This document shows positions 33,001-44,920 of a DNA stretch of 64,000 nt, in pieces. Below the pieces are notes generated by a model. That model did no database searches, was not told the origin of the DNA, and was given only the letters and a program-made list of their open reading frames with translations. Position 1 is the stretch's first letter, and each line of letters begins with the position of its first letter. The DNA is from Nothopassalora personata (lineage: Eukaryota > Ascomycota > Dothideomycetes > Mycosphaerellales > Mycosphaerellaceae). The stretch lies in contig CM066296.1 in NCBI GenBank assembly GCA_033816765.1, positions 2,418,001 through 2,482,000 on the forward strand. The letters run 5' to 3'. A program made the position numbers and the translations under genes.

Positions 33001-34520
33001 AGATCCTACTACCCTAACTAAAGCATTAAACAGACCTAATAGAGCTAAATAGATTAGGGTAATTAGAAAGGAATTTAACTCCTTAGAAGATATAGAATAT
33101 ATTATAGAGACCCTATTATAGAAAGTCCCTAAGGGTAGGAAACTGCTTATAGGAAAATAGGTCCTATACTATAAGTATCTTCCTAATAGGTCTATTAAGA
33201 AGCGTAGAGCTAGATAGGTAGCTAAGGGATTTACCTAAAAGTAAGGTATAGACTATATTAAGACCTTTACTCTAATCCTAAGGCTACTAATAAGTAGAAT
33301 TCTCCTAGCTCTATATATAGTTCTTAGCTAGAAGAGGAGATAGATTAATATTAAAATAGCATTTATAAACCCTAATATTAATAGACCTTTAGATATTAAA
33401 CTACTAGAAGGCGTAGAGCTTATTAAGAAAGACCTATCTAACAAAGTCCTAGAAATTAAGAAGGGACTTTATAGACTAAAACAAGCTACAAACCTCTAGT
33501 ACTATAATACTAAGGAAGCTCTAGAAGAATTAGGCCTAAAGAGACTTAATTCTAGAATATATCTCTTTTAGGGGGAGAATCTTTTAGTTCTTCTATATAT
33601 AGATAACTTTTAAATCTTTAGTGATAGTAATTAGAAGATTAATAAGTTTATTACTAGGCTAAAGAATAAGTACTCTATTAAAACTGTTAATACTAACCTT
33701 TTCCTAGGTATGTAACTAAAGAGTAAAAAGAATAGAGATCTCTATATCTCCTAAAAGCACTATACTTTAGAGAAACTTTAGAAACATAGCCTAGACTTAG
33801 CTAAAAGTGTTAAGTATCCCCTTAACCGCCTATATAAAGCTTATAAAGAGCAATGCAATATATAGAATTATAATCTATTTCATATATTAATTAGGGAACT
33901 CTAGTACCTAGCTAACTAGACGAGGCTAGATATCTCCTATATAATAAACTACTTAGCTAAATTCTTAGCTAATCCTTTAGTAGAGCATATTGCTATAGTA
34001 AAGCATAGTTAGAGATACATTGCTAGAACAATTAACAAGTGCCTAATCTTTAGAAAGACATAATCCCTAAAGCTAGAGATCTATACAGACTCTAATTTCT
34101 CTAGAGATCTAATAGGTAGATTAACCTTAGGACTCCTAATTAAAATAGCTAGAGGTCCTATAAGCTAGAAGTCTAACCTATAGAAAGAGATAGTGCTATT
34201 AAGCACTAAAGCAGAGTATATAGCCTTAACTAAATACTATAGGGAAGTAATATAGTTAAGAAATCTACTCTATAAAACCTAGAAAATAACTAACTATAAG
34301 GCTTAAGCCTTTAAGATCTTTATAGATAATTAGTCTACTATTAAGCTAGTTAGAGATTATACTAACTATAAAAGAACTAAATATATTAGACTTAGGAACT
34401 ACTTTTATAGATAGGTTTATAAAGAAGGCTTAACTATAGTTAAGTATATCTCTACTATATAGTAGCTTATAGATTAGCTTATAAAACTAAAGTTACTAAA
34501 CTATATTCTCTAAGGGAGGT
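30090..34520 (+). pseudogene. RIP-destroyed copia gag-pol polyprotein
   Basis: A plus-strand frame with RIP-type TAG/TAA stops shows these blocks in order. A zinc-knuckle remnant (C-x-x-C) lies near 30,605. Integrase follows at about 31,400-32,000, with DSRGEFNN near 31,745. Reverse transcriptase spans about 33,060-33,800, with VAKGFTQKQGIDY-like text near 33,220 (Gln codons now stops), KKGLYRLKQA near 33,460 and a YIDNF box near 33,600. RNase H spans about 34,080-34,500, with STKAEYIAL near 34,200. The order identifies Ty1/copia. No intact product is possible. Confidence 0.87.
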
Positions 34521-34699
34521 TTCTAGGAGTTAACTATACTTTTATTTATATATAGCAAGATCTTTCTTTGTTTATAAGTATTTATAAAGCAATATTTTAT
34601 TTATTAGGAGATAGTAGAGGAAAGCTTTTATTTATTAGCTAAAAGGGCTAGATTTATTTATAGTATCGTATATCTTACTATACTTATATAACTATACTA

Positions 34700-36010
34700 T
34701 AGAGAGGCTTACCTTAGAACTGCCTTCTAAGGTAAGATCTAGTTTATTATTATAGACTCTAATCCTAGGGAGCTATAGTATTAAAAGTAAAAGAAAATAG
34801 AGAAGTAGATCGCCCTTACTTATAACGGCTATTTTAACCTTTAGTCCTAACTAGATCCTAAGAACCTTACTAAGACCCGAAGTAAGTACACCCTCTAGAC
34901 TACTACTTACTACTAGAACTACTAGAGCCTCTAGAACCCCTCTTATAGGAAGTCGAGTTAATTATTGCACCCTCCTAAAAGTCGTTATTAGTACTAAGAC
35001 GCTATAGGAACTAACGAATTAGGGTAGTAGCCTTATCCTAAGAGAGGGAGTTAGAGAATAGGAGGCGGATCTTAAGTAGGACAGTTCTAGAACTATTACT
35101 AGGAGCTCTAGGAATACTTAGGCGCTAGTCTATATTGCTAGGGATAAGCTAGGTAGGTAGTATCTAAAGACTATATCTAGAGGTACTTATACTAGGAGAA
35201 TATAGAACTAGAGATAGGAAGCCCTTACGTAGAGAACTACTACGTATAATAGGAGGAGAGCGACTAGCTTATATACTACCCTAGAAGGTAGTACTAGTAG
35301 ATCAAGTATAACCTATACCTAGCTACTAGTAGATTCTAGATAGACTAGTATTACTCTACTATAGGGTCCTTAGAGAGAAGAAGCTATACTTATCGTAGTA
35401 ATTATTAAGAGTATAGTTAGTATAGTAGCTCTTAAACTATCCTAGAATAGTATAGTAGCTAGTAAAGAGAAGGTTAGATCTCTTCTCATAGCGGTTATAT
35501 ACGCTACCGAAGTGCTAAATAAGATAGTCTATAGCGGAAGCCTATAAGGTAGGAAGGTAGTTCTAACTACTATTAAGGTTTATAGTTATAGTATTAGAGA
35601 TACAACCTTAAGGATTGACTATTATATAATCGAAGTTCTAGGTAGCCGCGTTAATCTAACCCTAGTTTAGTAGGTTAGTAATACTACCCTTAGTAGTTAG
35701 AAGCTTCTTCTTATAGAAGGTAACCTTAAGGGATACTATAGTAAGCTATAAGGTTATATTCCTCTTAGTAATCTTACGCTTGCTCTCGATAATCTGCTTA
35801 ACTAGTCTAAGTGCCTTAATAAGGGTCTTACGCTTAGAGAGCCTACTAGATATAGGTAGGCCCTTTCTACTATTACTAGGAGGACGCTTATTAGGATCGT
35901 TACCGTTACTAGAACTAGTTCTACTACTAAAGACATTACTAGTGCTACTAAACTAGTTTATAGAAGTCTACTTAATGATATCTACTATAATACTATATAT
36001 AAGTTAGGAA
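34700..36010 (-). pseudogene. Extra minus-strand reading frame inside the copia element
   Basis: Between RNase H and the right LTR, the minus strand reads as a coherent, Ser/Asn/Arg-rich protein sequence from about 36,010 down to about 34,700. It is interrupted almost only by TAG/TAA codons expected from RIP. Blocks include SSSNGNDPNKRPPSNSRKG and LSKRKTLIKALRLVKQIIES. CG dinucleotides are clearly more common here than in the pol region. It may be an antisense-encoded accessory gene of the element or a captured or nested sequence. I found no LTR or TIR borders of its own. The product is unknown. Confidence 0.4.
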
Positions 36011-36474
36011 ACACCCTTAGAATACTATTATATATATAGTATACCTTACTAAAGCTTCTTAAAAAGCTTTAAGAATATACGTATAGTAGTTATTAGTGTA
36101 TATAAGTGTATATAGTAGTCTAGAAGGGGGTAAGAGAGGTATAAAGTAGTATAAAGTAGAGAGAGTTGCTTAGTAAAGAACTAGCTTCTTTTATATATAC
36201 CTATAAGGTCTATACGTTGCTACCTAGCTATAAGAGCCTTCTTAAGCTAAGAGAACCTTCTATTTACTTTAAAAGGCGGAAAGATAAGGCCTAAATATAT
36301 CTAAAAGTAGGTCTATAAAGATCTCTTATATATATAGATCTAATAAGATTACTATCCTTAGTATATACCTACTTATAGCTAATCTAGTATCTAAAGCTAG
36401 TAAAGGTGTTCGAGACTAATATAGCAATATAGGTAATATTAAGTTAATTAGACTGCCTTTATAGCAGTTAGTCT

Positions 36475-36484
36475 AAAGGGGGAG
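36475..36484 (+). other. Polypurine tract of the copia element
   Basis: AAAGGGGGAG sits directly before the TGTTA border of the right LTR, the expected plus-strand primer position. Confidence 0.75.
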
Positions 36485-36665
36485 TGTTATAAATTAGGTA
36501 ACTAATAGCTATATTAGTTAGGACTTAGCACCTATATACTATATTACACTGTTTTTTGTAGCTAGATAGTCTCACACCCTATAGCAATTCAGAAGGGTTA
36601 CTAATCCAATCCACCCTATCGTTTCAATCTAGAAGCTTGTACTCGTCAAATACCTATTTACAACA
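36485..36665 (+). repeat. 3' LTR of the copia element
   Basis: It is 181 bp long. Here the first part is RIP-mutated (TTATAAATTAGGTAACTAAT) and the last part is intact (CTTGTACTCGTCAAATACC), the mirror image of the 5' LTR. Confidence 0.93.
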
Positions 36666-36670
36666 CCCTC

Positions 36671-38492
36671 AACAAATGCAGCTCACACGCATCCGGACAG
36701 CATTCAGCTCTTACTTGTCACTCGCTGTTTGATGAAGCGACAGATAATTTCATCGATCATGTCTGCGTAAACGAAGCATTCATCAATTGCGGCCTGCGGC
36801 TGCCGTGACACGAGCGTGAAGCTCCGCGCCTCCGCTCACAGACTGCCGCAATCTTCGTTTCGTACCATCTTGGCAATGCGCCTTGCCAAGGCTCTCGTGC
36901 CGTCGATAATCATTGATCGGGAGAAGTGTGATGACAGATCAGGAACGAGGGATGAAGAAGAGCCATTGCAGCCGTCCCTCCGATGATGAGGCTATTGTGC
37001 TATGGCTCGAGAAGCAGCTGCCGGGTCGATCAGCCGCAACGTCCGAAACTTGCTGTTCGTCTCCTGTAACGACAACAGCGGCAACCAAGAGGCCTCCAAG
37101 AACAGCATCTCGGCCTAGCAGACAGGGAGCACCCATAAGAACACGCGACCAGCAACGAGCCAACCACGTGGACCCGGTGCCATGGGTCGAGAGTCGTCGT
37201 AAGATGTGACCACGAGCCGCCATGCTCGACCAAGCCGTACTGTACATCTCTGACCTGCATCTGCATCTGCGTGTGAGCCTGTAGCCATGCACAGCGCAGA
37301 TTATCAGCGCGCAAAATTGGCTTCACTACGAGGGCCTCCTGGACCAAGCATGTCATCAGCAAGGGCGCCCTTCTTGCGGTTGCCACAAGAGGTTGCCTCG
37401 GGCCTTCTGCTCTGCAATTGACTCAAGCACATGATACCAAGACTTCATAATTGTCCAGATTCGGAGATATTCGTCAATACTATTTGTCCTGGACAACAAC
37501 CTTGGCAGAATTGCACGACTGAATCACGATACAGCCGCACAGTATGCTGATCTCTGACCTCGCTCAGTCTTGGACGCCCTTGGCAGGCCGGTCCGCGCAC
37601 ATGCGCCCCAACACGTCCGTAATAAGCCTTTCCAAGAGTCCAAATCTGACTACATGCCATCAGTCGGCGTGTTTCCGTCGTGCACACGCTGTTGGCACGA
37701 ACACCAGCCTAGATATGCAGCGGGCATTTCTACGGTGACTTGTGCGTCGACTCGACGAGCTGATGCTGTACACAAGGCAACGGCACTGGATGAGGTGCGA
37801 GGCCTTCTCGCCTTCTCTCACAAGAGACTACGCAGCTGACTTATAGCCTCTTGGAAGAACGACACCACCACGGCCTTTTTGTCATCAGCAGCCCGAAGAC
37901 GCGCGACTTCCGCGAATCAGCAGCGATCCCATGGAGGTGACCCCGGCTAGCAGCTTTACAAGACTGCCAAGCTTTGAATCCATTAATACTTTAACCTTAA
38001 ATCAAACGTCCAGGCTCCGGCCACGCGTCCACTCACCTCAGCTCGGGAGTCAAGGCCTCAATGTGGAGTTGTGCAGTGCAGCAATCCTTTTCGTTGTCTG
38101 CTACATGCTTGACGATTACGACATACTCGCAGATTTTCGTGCTGACAAGACCAACATCGCCCATTGCATCATGCATGTTCCAAGGCGAGCTTTTCGTTAT
38201 GTGCTGCCACGCCCGTAGTGGCATTGGCGAAGAGGATAACTCTGGGCGTTCCCATGTGGTTCAACGGTCACCAACACGACGAAGTCAGTCCTGCAATAGC
38301 GCCACACGCGGACACGTTTTCGCCAGGGATCGACGGTCGTCTTGTGACACTTCCGGAGACACGTACTGCGCCATATAGAATTGAGTCCCGCTGGGTCGGT
38401 TGATCATGATCCCCGTCAGTAGTAGCTTTAAGCCGACCTCACTCTCTTCACCGTCAATCAGCACCCTCGCAGAGTTCTCGTAAAGGGACCCA
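36671..38492. other. Intergenic region upstream of the Pls-like NRPS
   Basis: This stretch of 1.8 kb has normal base composition. Several frames of 60-118 codons exist on both strands, but none has a recognisable domain or clear preference. The part close to 38492 presumably carries the NRPS promoter. I see no repeat or RNA gene. Confidence 0.4.
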
Positions 38493-41400
38493 ATGGTGTC
38501 GACCGTCGAATCTGTCTCTGAGCTGGCTCTGACAGACTCCAGGATACTCACTGGCAAAGCGCCTCTGGACACAGCACCTCAACCTCCATCGACAGTATCG
38601 ACACTTCCACGGCTTTTTGAACACACGGCACGAAAAAGGCCGAACCATGTGGCCTTCTCTTGTCAGGCTGGAAGTTCGTTGAAGCACGTAACGTATGCTG
38701 AAGCGGATACTGTTGCAGCATCGTTGGCTGCACAACTCACCTCATTATATCCAAGCAGAGATGCATGCAGCAAATCAACACCAGTGGTTGCTATCTGGCT
38801 CGAGAAAGGCCTGGAGCTAATACTTTCAATTCTGGCCACGACATACTCCGGTGCCACATGGCTGCCCTTCGACCCCGATGTCCCCGTCGATCGTGCAGTA
38901 GTCTGCATACTCGACGCCGGAGCCTCTGTCCTACTTTGCGACGCAGACCATCTGGAGAGAGCAAATGATGTGGAAGAACGCATCAGGTCGAGCACTGAGG
39001 CCACTACTGGGGCAGCATTGCAGGTCCGGGTGTTCGATGGTCTCTTGGCAGAGTCTCAAGCCGTTGCGTCTCCATCAAGGCCTGCTGGTCCAGGTCCCCG
39101 AGATGCGGCATACTTGATCTACACCAGGTGAGTACAATCAGCAGAAGAAGATGCAACGAGCTGGCACCAGGAATTGCGAATGTACTAACCTCCTCACAGC
39201 GGTACAACAGGCACACCGAAAGGAATCGCAATACCTCACTCTGCGGCGTTGATGTTCTCCTTGAGCGAGCGAGAGGTTCTCCAAACGAGCGCGAACGATG
39301 TTGTATGGAACGGCTTTAGCCCTGCTTTCGATATGTTTGTCGAGGAAATGTGGGTCACCATCGCTGGCGGAGGCCATCTCGCCATCGGCACTAGACAGGA
39401 GTGCAGAGACGTTGGCCGTCTACCGTCCGTGTGGGAAGCACGTGGTGTCACCGTCGTGAACGCGGTGCCAACACTGATCGGCATTATGGGCATCTCACAA
39501 ATCGATACAGATGCTTACCTCCTTCCACCGTGCATAAGGCTCATCAACCTCGGTGGTGAGGCCTGCCCACCCTCCCTCGTCAAGCGCCTTGCGAGACCTG
39601 GCCTTCGGATAGTCAACACCTATGGTCCCACCGAGACAACAGTCACTGCCACTTGGGACGAGCTCGAGCCGGACGTGCCAGTCACGATCGGTCGCCCGCT
39701 ACCGTCATATCACGCCTGCATACTACCAATACCTGAAGACGGACAACCGCTGGTTGGTTCGGCGCCGCTCGAGCTGCATGGAGGCACCGAGGGAGAGCTC
39801 GCCATTGGTGGACCGTGTGTCGGTCTTGGCTACGTGGGACGTGCAGATCTCACAGCGCAGAAGTTCATGGACCATCCTCTAGCACCAAACACTTCACAAA
39901 AGCTATACCGCACGGGCGACAGAGTCAAGCTTCAATCAGATCTCAAGATTACTTTCCTTGGCCGCATTGACACGCAAGTCAAGCATCGAGGCTTTCGAAT
40001 TGAGCTTGGCGAGATCGAGTCTCGCCTAAGCAGCCATGCGGATGTGCAAGCCGCTGCAGTCATTTTGGCAAACCCTGGATCAGATGCAGCACGACTCGAA
40101 GCATTCATTGTAATCCGTCCAGGCGCTGATGAGGATGCCGCGTCAATACATCAGCTTGCTTCGCAACATCTGCCTGCGTACATGCGCCCGGAGGAAGTGT
40201 ACTTCCTCAATGCCACCGAGATGCCCAGACTACCGAGTGGCAAGATCAATGCCAAGGCGCTGCATGACGTGTCAGTGCGCAAAGCAGCAGAGGCCCTCGC
40301 ACAAAGACAAGCCAGCAGTGACGCATCAACTGAAGTCGATGTGGACATTGACGAGACTTGCCCGCTCGGTTTGCTTATGAAGACACTGAACGCAGTCTTC
40401 CCACAAGCCGGTCACATTAAAGTCGATGCTGATTTTTTCGATGACTTGGGCGGACACTCACTCACAGCCGCCGTGCTGGTGTCGCGTCTGCGACAAGCAA
40501 AGTCAGAGGATGATTTCATGCCATTTGCTTCGATAGGTCTTCCCGATATCTACGAAGGGCGCACTGCAGCAAACATCGCTGCGCGCTACACCCTGCCAGA
40601 CGATGATGACCGAAGCAGTACCGTTGTGGGCTCTGACTGCCAAGATGCGGGCCCGCAGACTGGAGAGTGCTGGCCCGTGTCGCAGACGAAGTTCGTTCTC
40701 TGCGGAATTGCGCAGATCATTCCTCTGCTCCTCCTCTTTTCCCTTGCATCCATCGAGAACCTGGTACCTTACTTGCTGTTTGATCTTCTGAACAGGGATC
40801 GAAACCTTGGCTACGCTGTTCTCGGCGCGTACGGAGTCTTCGTCGTCACACCTCCAATCTACGCAATGATGGCTATCGCAGGAAAGTGGCTGATACTCGG
40901 TAAGGCCAAGGAGGGAGAGTACCCTCTGTATGGCTTCTACTACTTCCGTTGGTGGACAGCCGAGCGTCTGGCTGGTCTCGCAAATCCAAAGCTCATCGCC
41001 GACTCTGCTCTTTATCCTTGGTTCCTCCGCGCGATGGGCGCCAAGGTTGGCAGATACTGCCATCTCGGTGCCATGGGTGTCGGCGCGTGTGCCGATCTTC
41101 TGGAGATTGGTGACGATGTCGTAGTCGGCGCTGATGTGTGGATGGCAGTCAGTGTTGTTGAGCGTGGCCGGCTCATCTTGAAGAAGGTCGTCATACACAA
41201 GGACGCGAAGATCGGTTCCAACACTGTCATTGAGGGCGGTGCCATTGTCGACGAGGCAGCTGAGATCGGACCGCTCTCCATGGTTGCGGATGGTATGCAC
41301 ATTCCCAGCTGGCAACGCTTCTGCGGATCGCCCGCACGATTTGACCGACATGTAAAGGAGGGCGAGGGCGCTTTGGGACTGAAGACTCGCCCATCAAAGC

Positions 41401-42947
41401 CACGTGCGGTCGCTATGGTGACTGGCAACATTCTCCTTGCCGGATTTGTACTTCCGCTGCTCTTCCTCACACCACAGATCCCGGGTCTAATGATGTTCGA
41501 CGGTGTCGACCTCAGGTTTGTCGACAATTGGGGTCAAGTGGCAGTCCTGTCACTCCCAATTGCGCTCGCATACCAAGTCTTGGTCTTCACCCAGTTCATC
41601 GTCTTCCGAAAGATCGTCATTGGCCGTCTCAAGGAGGGCAAGTTCAAGATCTACTCCAACTATTACCTTCGAAAGTGGTTCTTGGACAGAGTCTTCGATC
41701 TTGCGCTAGGTGTCCTGCATCCTGTCTTCGCGACGCTGTACATTGTGCCTTTCCTCAGATTACTGGGTGTGAAGATTGGCAAGCGAGCTGAGATCTCAAC
41801 AGCTCGTGGTCTCAGCTTCGAGCTCCTGGAAATCGGAGACGAGTCTTTTGTGGCCGACGCTGTCCTGATGGGCGATAACGATGTCCGTGGCAACGAATTG
41901 ACGCTGAAGAAGACTACGCTCCAAGATCGAGCGTTTGCCGGCAATGTTTCGTTAATCCCGCAAGGCACGACGCTGGCCAACGGGACGCTGGTAGGTGTCT
42001 TGTCTATTGCGCCGCCTCTCGACAAGCCCCTGCCACAGAACACGTCCTGCTTCGGATCACCGCCGGTTCTGATGCCTGCTCGTCAACGCGTCGAAGGGCA
42101 CGCCGAAAATCTCCTCTTCCGTCCTTCGAAGGGTCGCATTGCAGCCCGTCTCACAGTCGAAGGCCTCCGCATCGTCCTCCCACGCGCCCTTATCGTCTTT
42201 GGTCTGGGTTTCTCGCTGCAGATTGCATACCTCGGATACGCCGGGATCGGGGCAGTGTACACTCTCCTGATGCTCCCACTATTCTACATATTCATGCTCG
42301 CCCTCCCAGCTCTGTTCTTCACAGTAGCGTTGAAGTGGATTCTGATCGGAAAGTACAAGCCAGCCGAGTGGCCTCTCTGGTCGCTCAACGTCTGGCTGAG
42401 CGAAGCTGTCACCAGCACCTACGAGACCATTGCTATGGCCCTACTCACAAACTTTCTCGTCGGCACGCCTTACCTGGCTATGTGCTTCCGCCTCTTCGGC
42501 GTCAAGATCGGCAAGCGAGTCACGCTCCTCCACCCGGACATCACAGAATACGACTGTGTCAGCATCGATGACGAGGCAATGGTTAACAAGTCCTGCGGAG
42601 CACAAACTCACCTCTTCGAGGATAGAATCATGAAGATTGGACGTGTCCACTTCGGCGCACGCTCCTGTCTCAAGCCATACTCCATTTGTTTGCCTGGCAG
42701 TACCGTTTCGGATGATGCGCAGCTGGGTAGCTTGTCGCTGGTCATGAAGGGAGAGACGTTACCTGCTACGACAGCGTGGGAGGGCGCGCCGGTCGTGCCG
42801 AGAGGAAAGAGGAGAAGGTCTCCGATCTCGAGCTTGGAAAGTGCGGCGACGACGAGGACGTTTAATGTTGGTACACCACCGAGCTCGAGGCCGAGCTCGG
42901 AGAGGGAAAGGGGAAAAGAACAGGAACGGGCACAAGAAAAGCCTTGA
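38493..42947 (+). CDS. Pls-like nonribosomal peptide synthetase (A-T-membrane/beta-helix x3)
   Basis: Exons 38493-39127 and 39200-42947 join over a 72-nt GT-AG intron to give 1,460 residues. Residues about 30-550 are an adenylation domain with SGTTGTPKG (A3), NTYGPTE (A5), YRTGD (A7) and the catalytic-lysine motif SGKIN (A10). A carrier domain carries its phosphopantetheine Ser632 in DDLGGHSL. Three membrane blocks (starting about 709, 946 and 1203) alternate with three hexapeptide left-handed beta-helix domains (about 826-919, 1070-1166 and 1310-1409). This is the layout of epsilon-poly-L-lysine synthetase of Streptomyces and its fungal homologue in Epichloe. By-eye specificity residues start D-M-E-N, with an acidic residue fitting a cationic substrate such as lysine or ornithine. 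There is no condensation or thioesterase domain. Confidence 0.92.
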
Positions 42948-43879
42948 TGATTTTGGTGGGCAAAATGGGGGGGGGGGGTTTTGAATTCAATACAATTCAA
43001 GTTGATGATTAGCGATTCACCCAAAATGACATAGAGGATGGGTATAGAAGTGAAGCCTCTGAACGTTCCCGACGCCCGTGCTTCTCAGGGCTGGTACCCC
43101 TCTAAATTTCCGTCCGAACCTGGTCCAGCAGCCCCCCTCACCACAATACTACGCAAAGTGTGATGTCTATCTCGAAATTATTCTTCTACACCCAGTTAGT
43201 TACTGGTGTAGTCGGCGGTTCGTTCACACGTTGATTGGCCATGCGCGCTGCTGGAAGAAGTTCCACGAAGCTGCTGTTTCCGGGCTTCTTCCTTCATCGA
43301 TACCGCACCCGCCGAAGCCGGAATCGCCATCTGTTCAGGCCCTTTAACCTAATTAAGTCTTTTACGTGGTGCAATGATGGAATGTGGTTGGTTGCCAAGC
43401 GTTCCAGACCATTGAGGGGGGCTAGTCTCATAAAAGATGATGCGCGGGGTCTGCAGTCTCGCACTCTTTCTTTGTTGACTTCCTTCTTTCCCTCACAACT
43501 CCAGATCGTATACTGAGATTTCGTGACGACCACGCACTCCCACGGCCTTCCGGCGTCGAGTTGACCAAGTCTCGCGCTCCACTGCAAGAAAAGCATCGAG
43601 ACTCTGATAGCAGCCTGGATCACTGATTAGACACATAAGATAACCTGCCCGTGGCGAAGAAATGCATACGCGCTACGACAAAGGTGATATATAGCATTGC
43701 TCACACCTAGACGGACTCACATGATCAATGCCCCTGCTGATACGGCACTGCTTTGAGTCCCGATGTCGGCGTTGACTCTCAAGCTGCACTTGGCAGAACT
43801 TCCTCCGAAAGACTCCAATGCTGACATAGTCGCAGCTGGGTCCATCATTTCGTATGCACTACCTTGAGTACAGACAACA
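42948..43879 (+). other. Intergenic region between the NRPS and the molybdoenzyme
   Basis: A run of 12 G begins at about 42,967. An 11-bp inverted pair (AGCCCCCCTCA at about 43,130 and its complement at about 43,415) brackets 300 bases, but without target duplication it is not called as an element. No supported gene. Confidence 0.4.
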
Positions 43880-44920
43880 ATGAACACTCGACGCGAGGAG
43901 CACAAGATTGGAGACCGGACTCATCTAGAGCGTGCACGCGTCGAGATGGGCAGAGGCTTTCATTTCCGCGCACCACCAGACCCTCACAAACTACAGACGT
44001 TCATTACACCAGACGAAGAACTATTTCAGACCATTCATATGGGTGCCGCCGTCGTTGATCACCATCTATGGCGATTGGACATCCATGGCCTAGTGGAAAA
44101 TCCATACTCGCTCACACTGGCCCAGCTTCGAGCAATGCCGTCCGTGCGGCAGACATCCTTCCATGAGTGCTACGGCAGCCCTATCAAGCCTACCACGCAA
44201 GCATATCGAAGGATTGGGAACGTCATTTGGACCGGCGTGAGACTTCGAGACTTGCTAAGCAAGGCAATACCGCAACCACCAGCAGCCTTTCTCTGGTCCG
44301 ATGGCCTGGATAGTGGGTCGTTCGCGGACGTGAAAGCAGATCGATATCAGAAAGACTTGCCGCTCGAAAAGGCCATGAGTGATGAAGTCTTGGTTGCGTA
44401 CGAGATTAATGGATGGCCGCTGGACGTCCGGCGAGGTGGGCCAGTGCGTCTTGTCGTTCCAGGCTGGTTTGGGACAAACAGCACGAAGTGGCTTTGTTCT
44501 TTGAAGCTTGAGAAGGATAGAAGCTCTGGTCCGTTCACGACAATGTTCTACAACGAGCTTGTCCCTGGTCGTGAGTCGGAAGGAGTCATGAGGCCCGTGT
44601 GGGAAGTTGAGCCCAATTCTATCATTATCCAGCCAGCGCCGGAAGAGCAAGTTCACGGCCCTGGCGTCGAGGTCTCAGGCTGGGCATGGAGCGGCGGCGG
44701 CATTCAAGTTGTTGAAATCAATACAGGTGGAGGGAGTACCTGGATACAAGCCAATGTTGCTGCTCGGAAAGGTTTCGAATGGCAGTCGTTCCACCGCAAG
44801 CTGGAGCTCGAGCCTGGCGGCCATACCGTCACAATTCGCGCAACTACGATCGATGGTGTCCAGCAGCCACTATCAGGACGTCGAAACCATGTGCACTCGG
44901 TTCACTTCAGCGTAACATAA
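43880..44920 (+). CDS. Sulfite-oxidase-like molybdopterin oxidoreductase
   Basis: This is a single-exon gene of 346 residues. The N-terminal two thirds match the oxidoreductase molybdopterin-binding fold. Blocks include LHGLVENP-like IHGLVENPYSLTL, the molybdenum-ligand cysteine Cys97 in SFHECYGSP, then VRLVVPGWFGTNSTKWL. The C-terminal third is the sulfite-oxidase dimerisation (Ig-like) domain, with VSGWAWSGGG, FEWQSFHRKLEL and HTVTIRATT. It lacks a haem b5 domain and an obvious targeting peptide, so it is closer to the short fungal sulfite-oxidase-like proteins than to nitrate reductase. Around the ligand cysteine the usual CxGNR reads CYGSP, so substrate may differ. It follows the NRPS on the same strand and lies only 195 bases before the symporter gene. 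Confidence 0.88.
   Translation: MNTRREEHKIGDRTHLERARVEMGRGFHFRAPPDPHKLQTFITPDEELFQTIHMGAAVVDHHLWRLDIHGLVENPYSLTLAQLRAMPSVRQTSFHECYGSPIKPTTQAYRRIGNVIWTGVRLRDLLSKAIPQPPAAFLWSDGLDSGSFADVKADRYQKDLPLEKAMSDEVLVAYEINGWPLDVRRGGPVRLVVPGWFGTNSTKWLCSLKLEKDRSSGPFTTMFYNELVPGRESEGVMRPVWEVEPNSIIIQPAPEEQVHGPGVEVSGWAWSGGGIQVVEINTGGGSTWIQANVAARKGFEWQSFHRKLELEPGGHTVTIRATTIDGVQQPLSGRRNHVHSVHFSVT

Larger units (their letters stand above)
29395..36665 (+). mobile_element. Ty1/copia LTR retrotransposon, full length, RIP-mutated
   Basis: Direct LTRs (29395-29570 and 36485-36665) with TGTTA...AACA borders are flanked by the perfect 5-bp duplication CCCTC (29390-29394 and 36666-36670). A primer-binding site follows the left LTR and a polypurine tract precedes the right one. 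The plus strand holds decayed gag, integrase, reverse transcriptase and RNase H in copia order (integrase before RT). RNase H ends near 34,510, leaving about 1.9 kb before the LTR where a minus-strand frame can be read. The interior has lost nearly all CA/TG, but the outer half of each LTR has not. Confidence 0.93.

Noticed and set aside
43130..43425. 11-bp inverted pair AGCCCCCCTCA as a possible MITE
   Set aside because: No target-site duplication and no further similarity beyond the C/G run; chance pairing of homopolymers.
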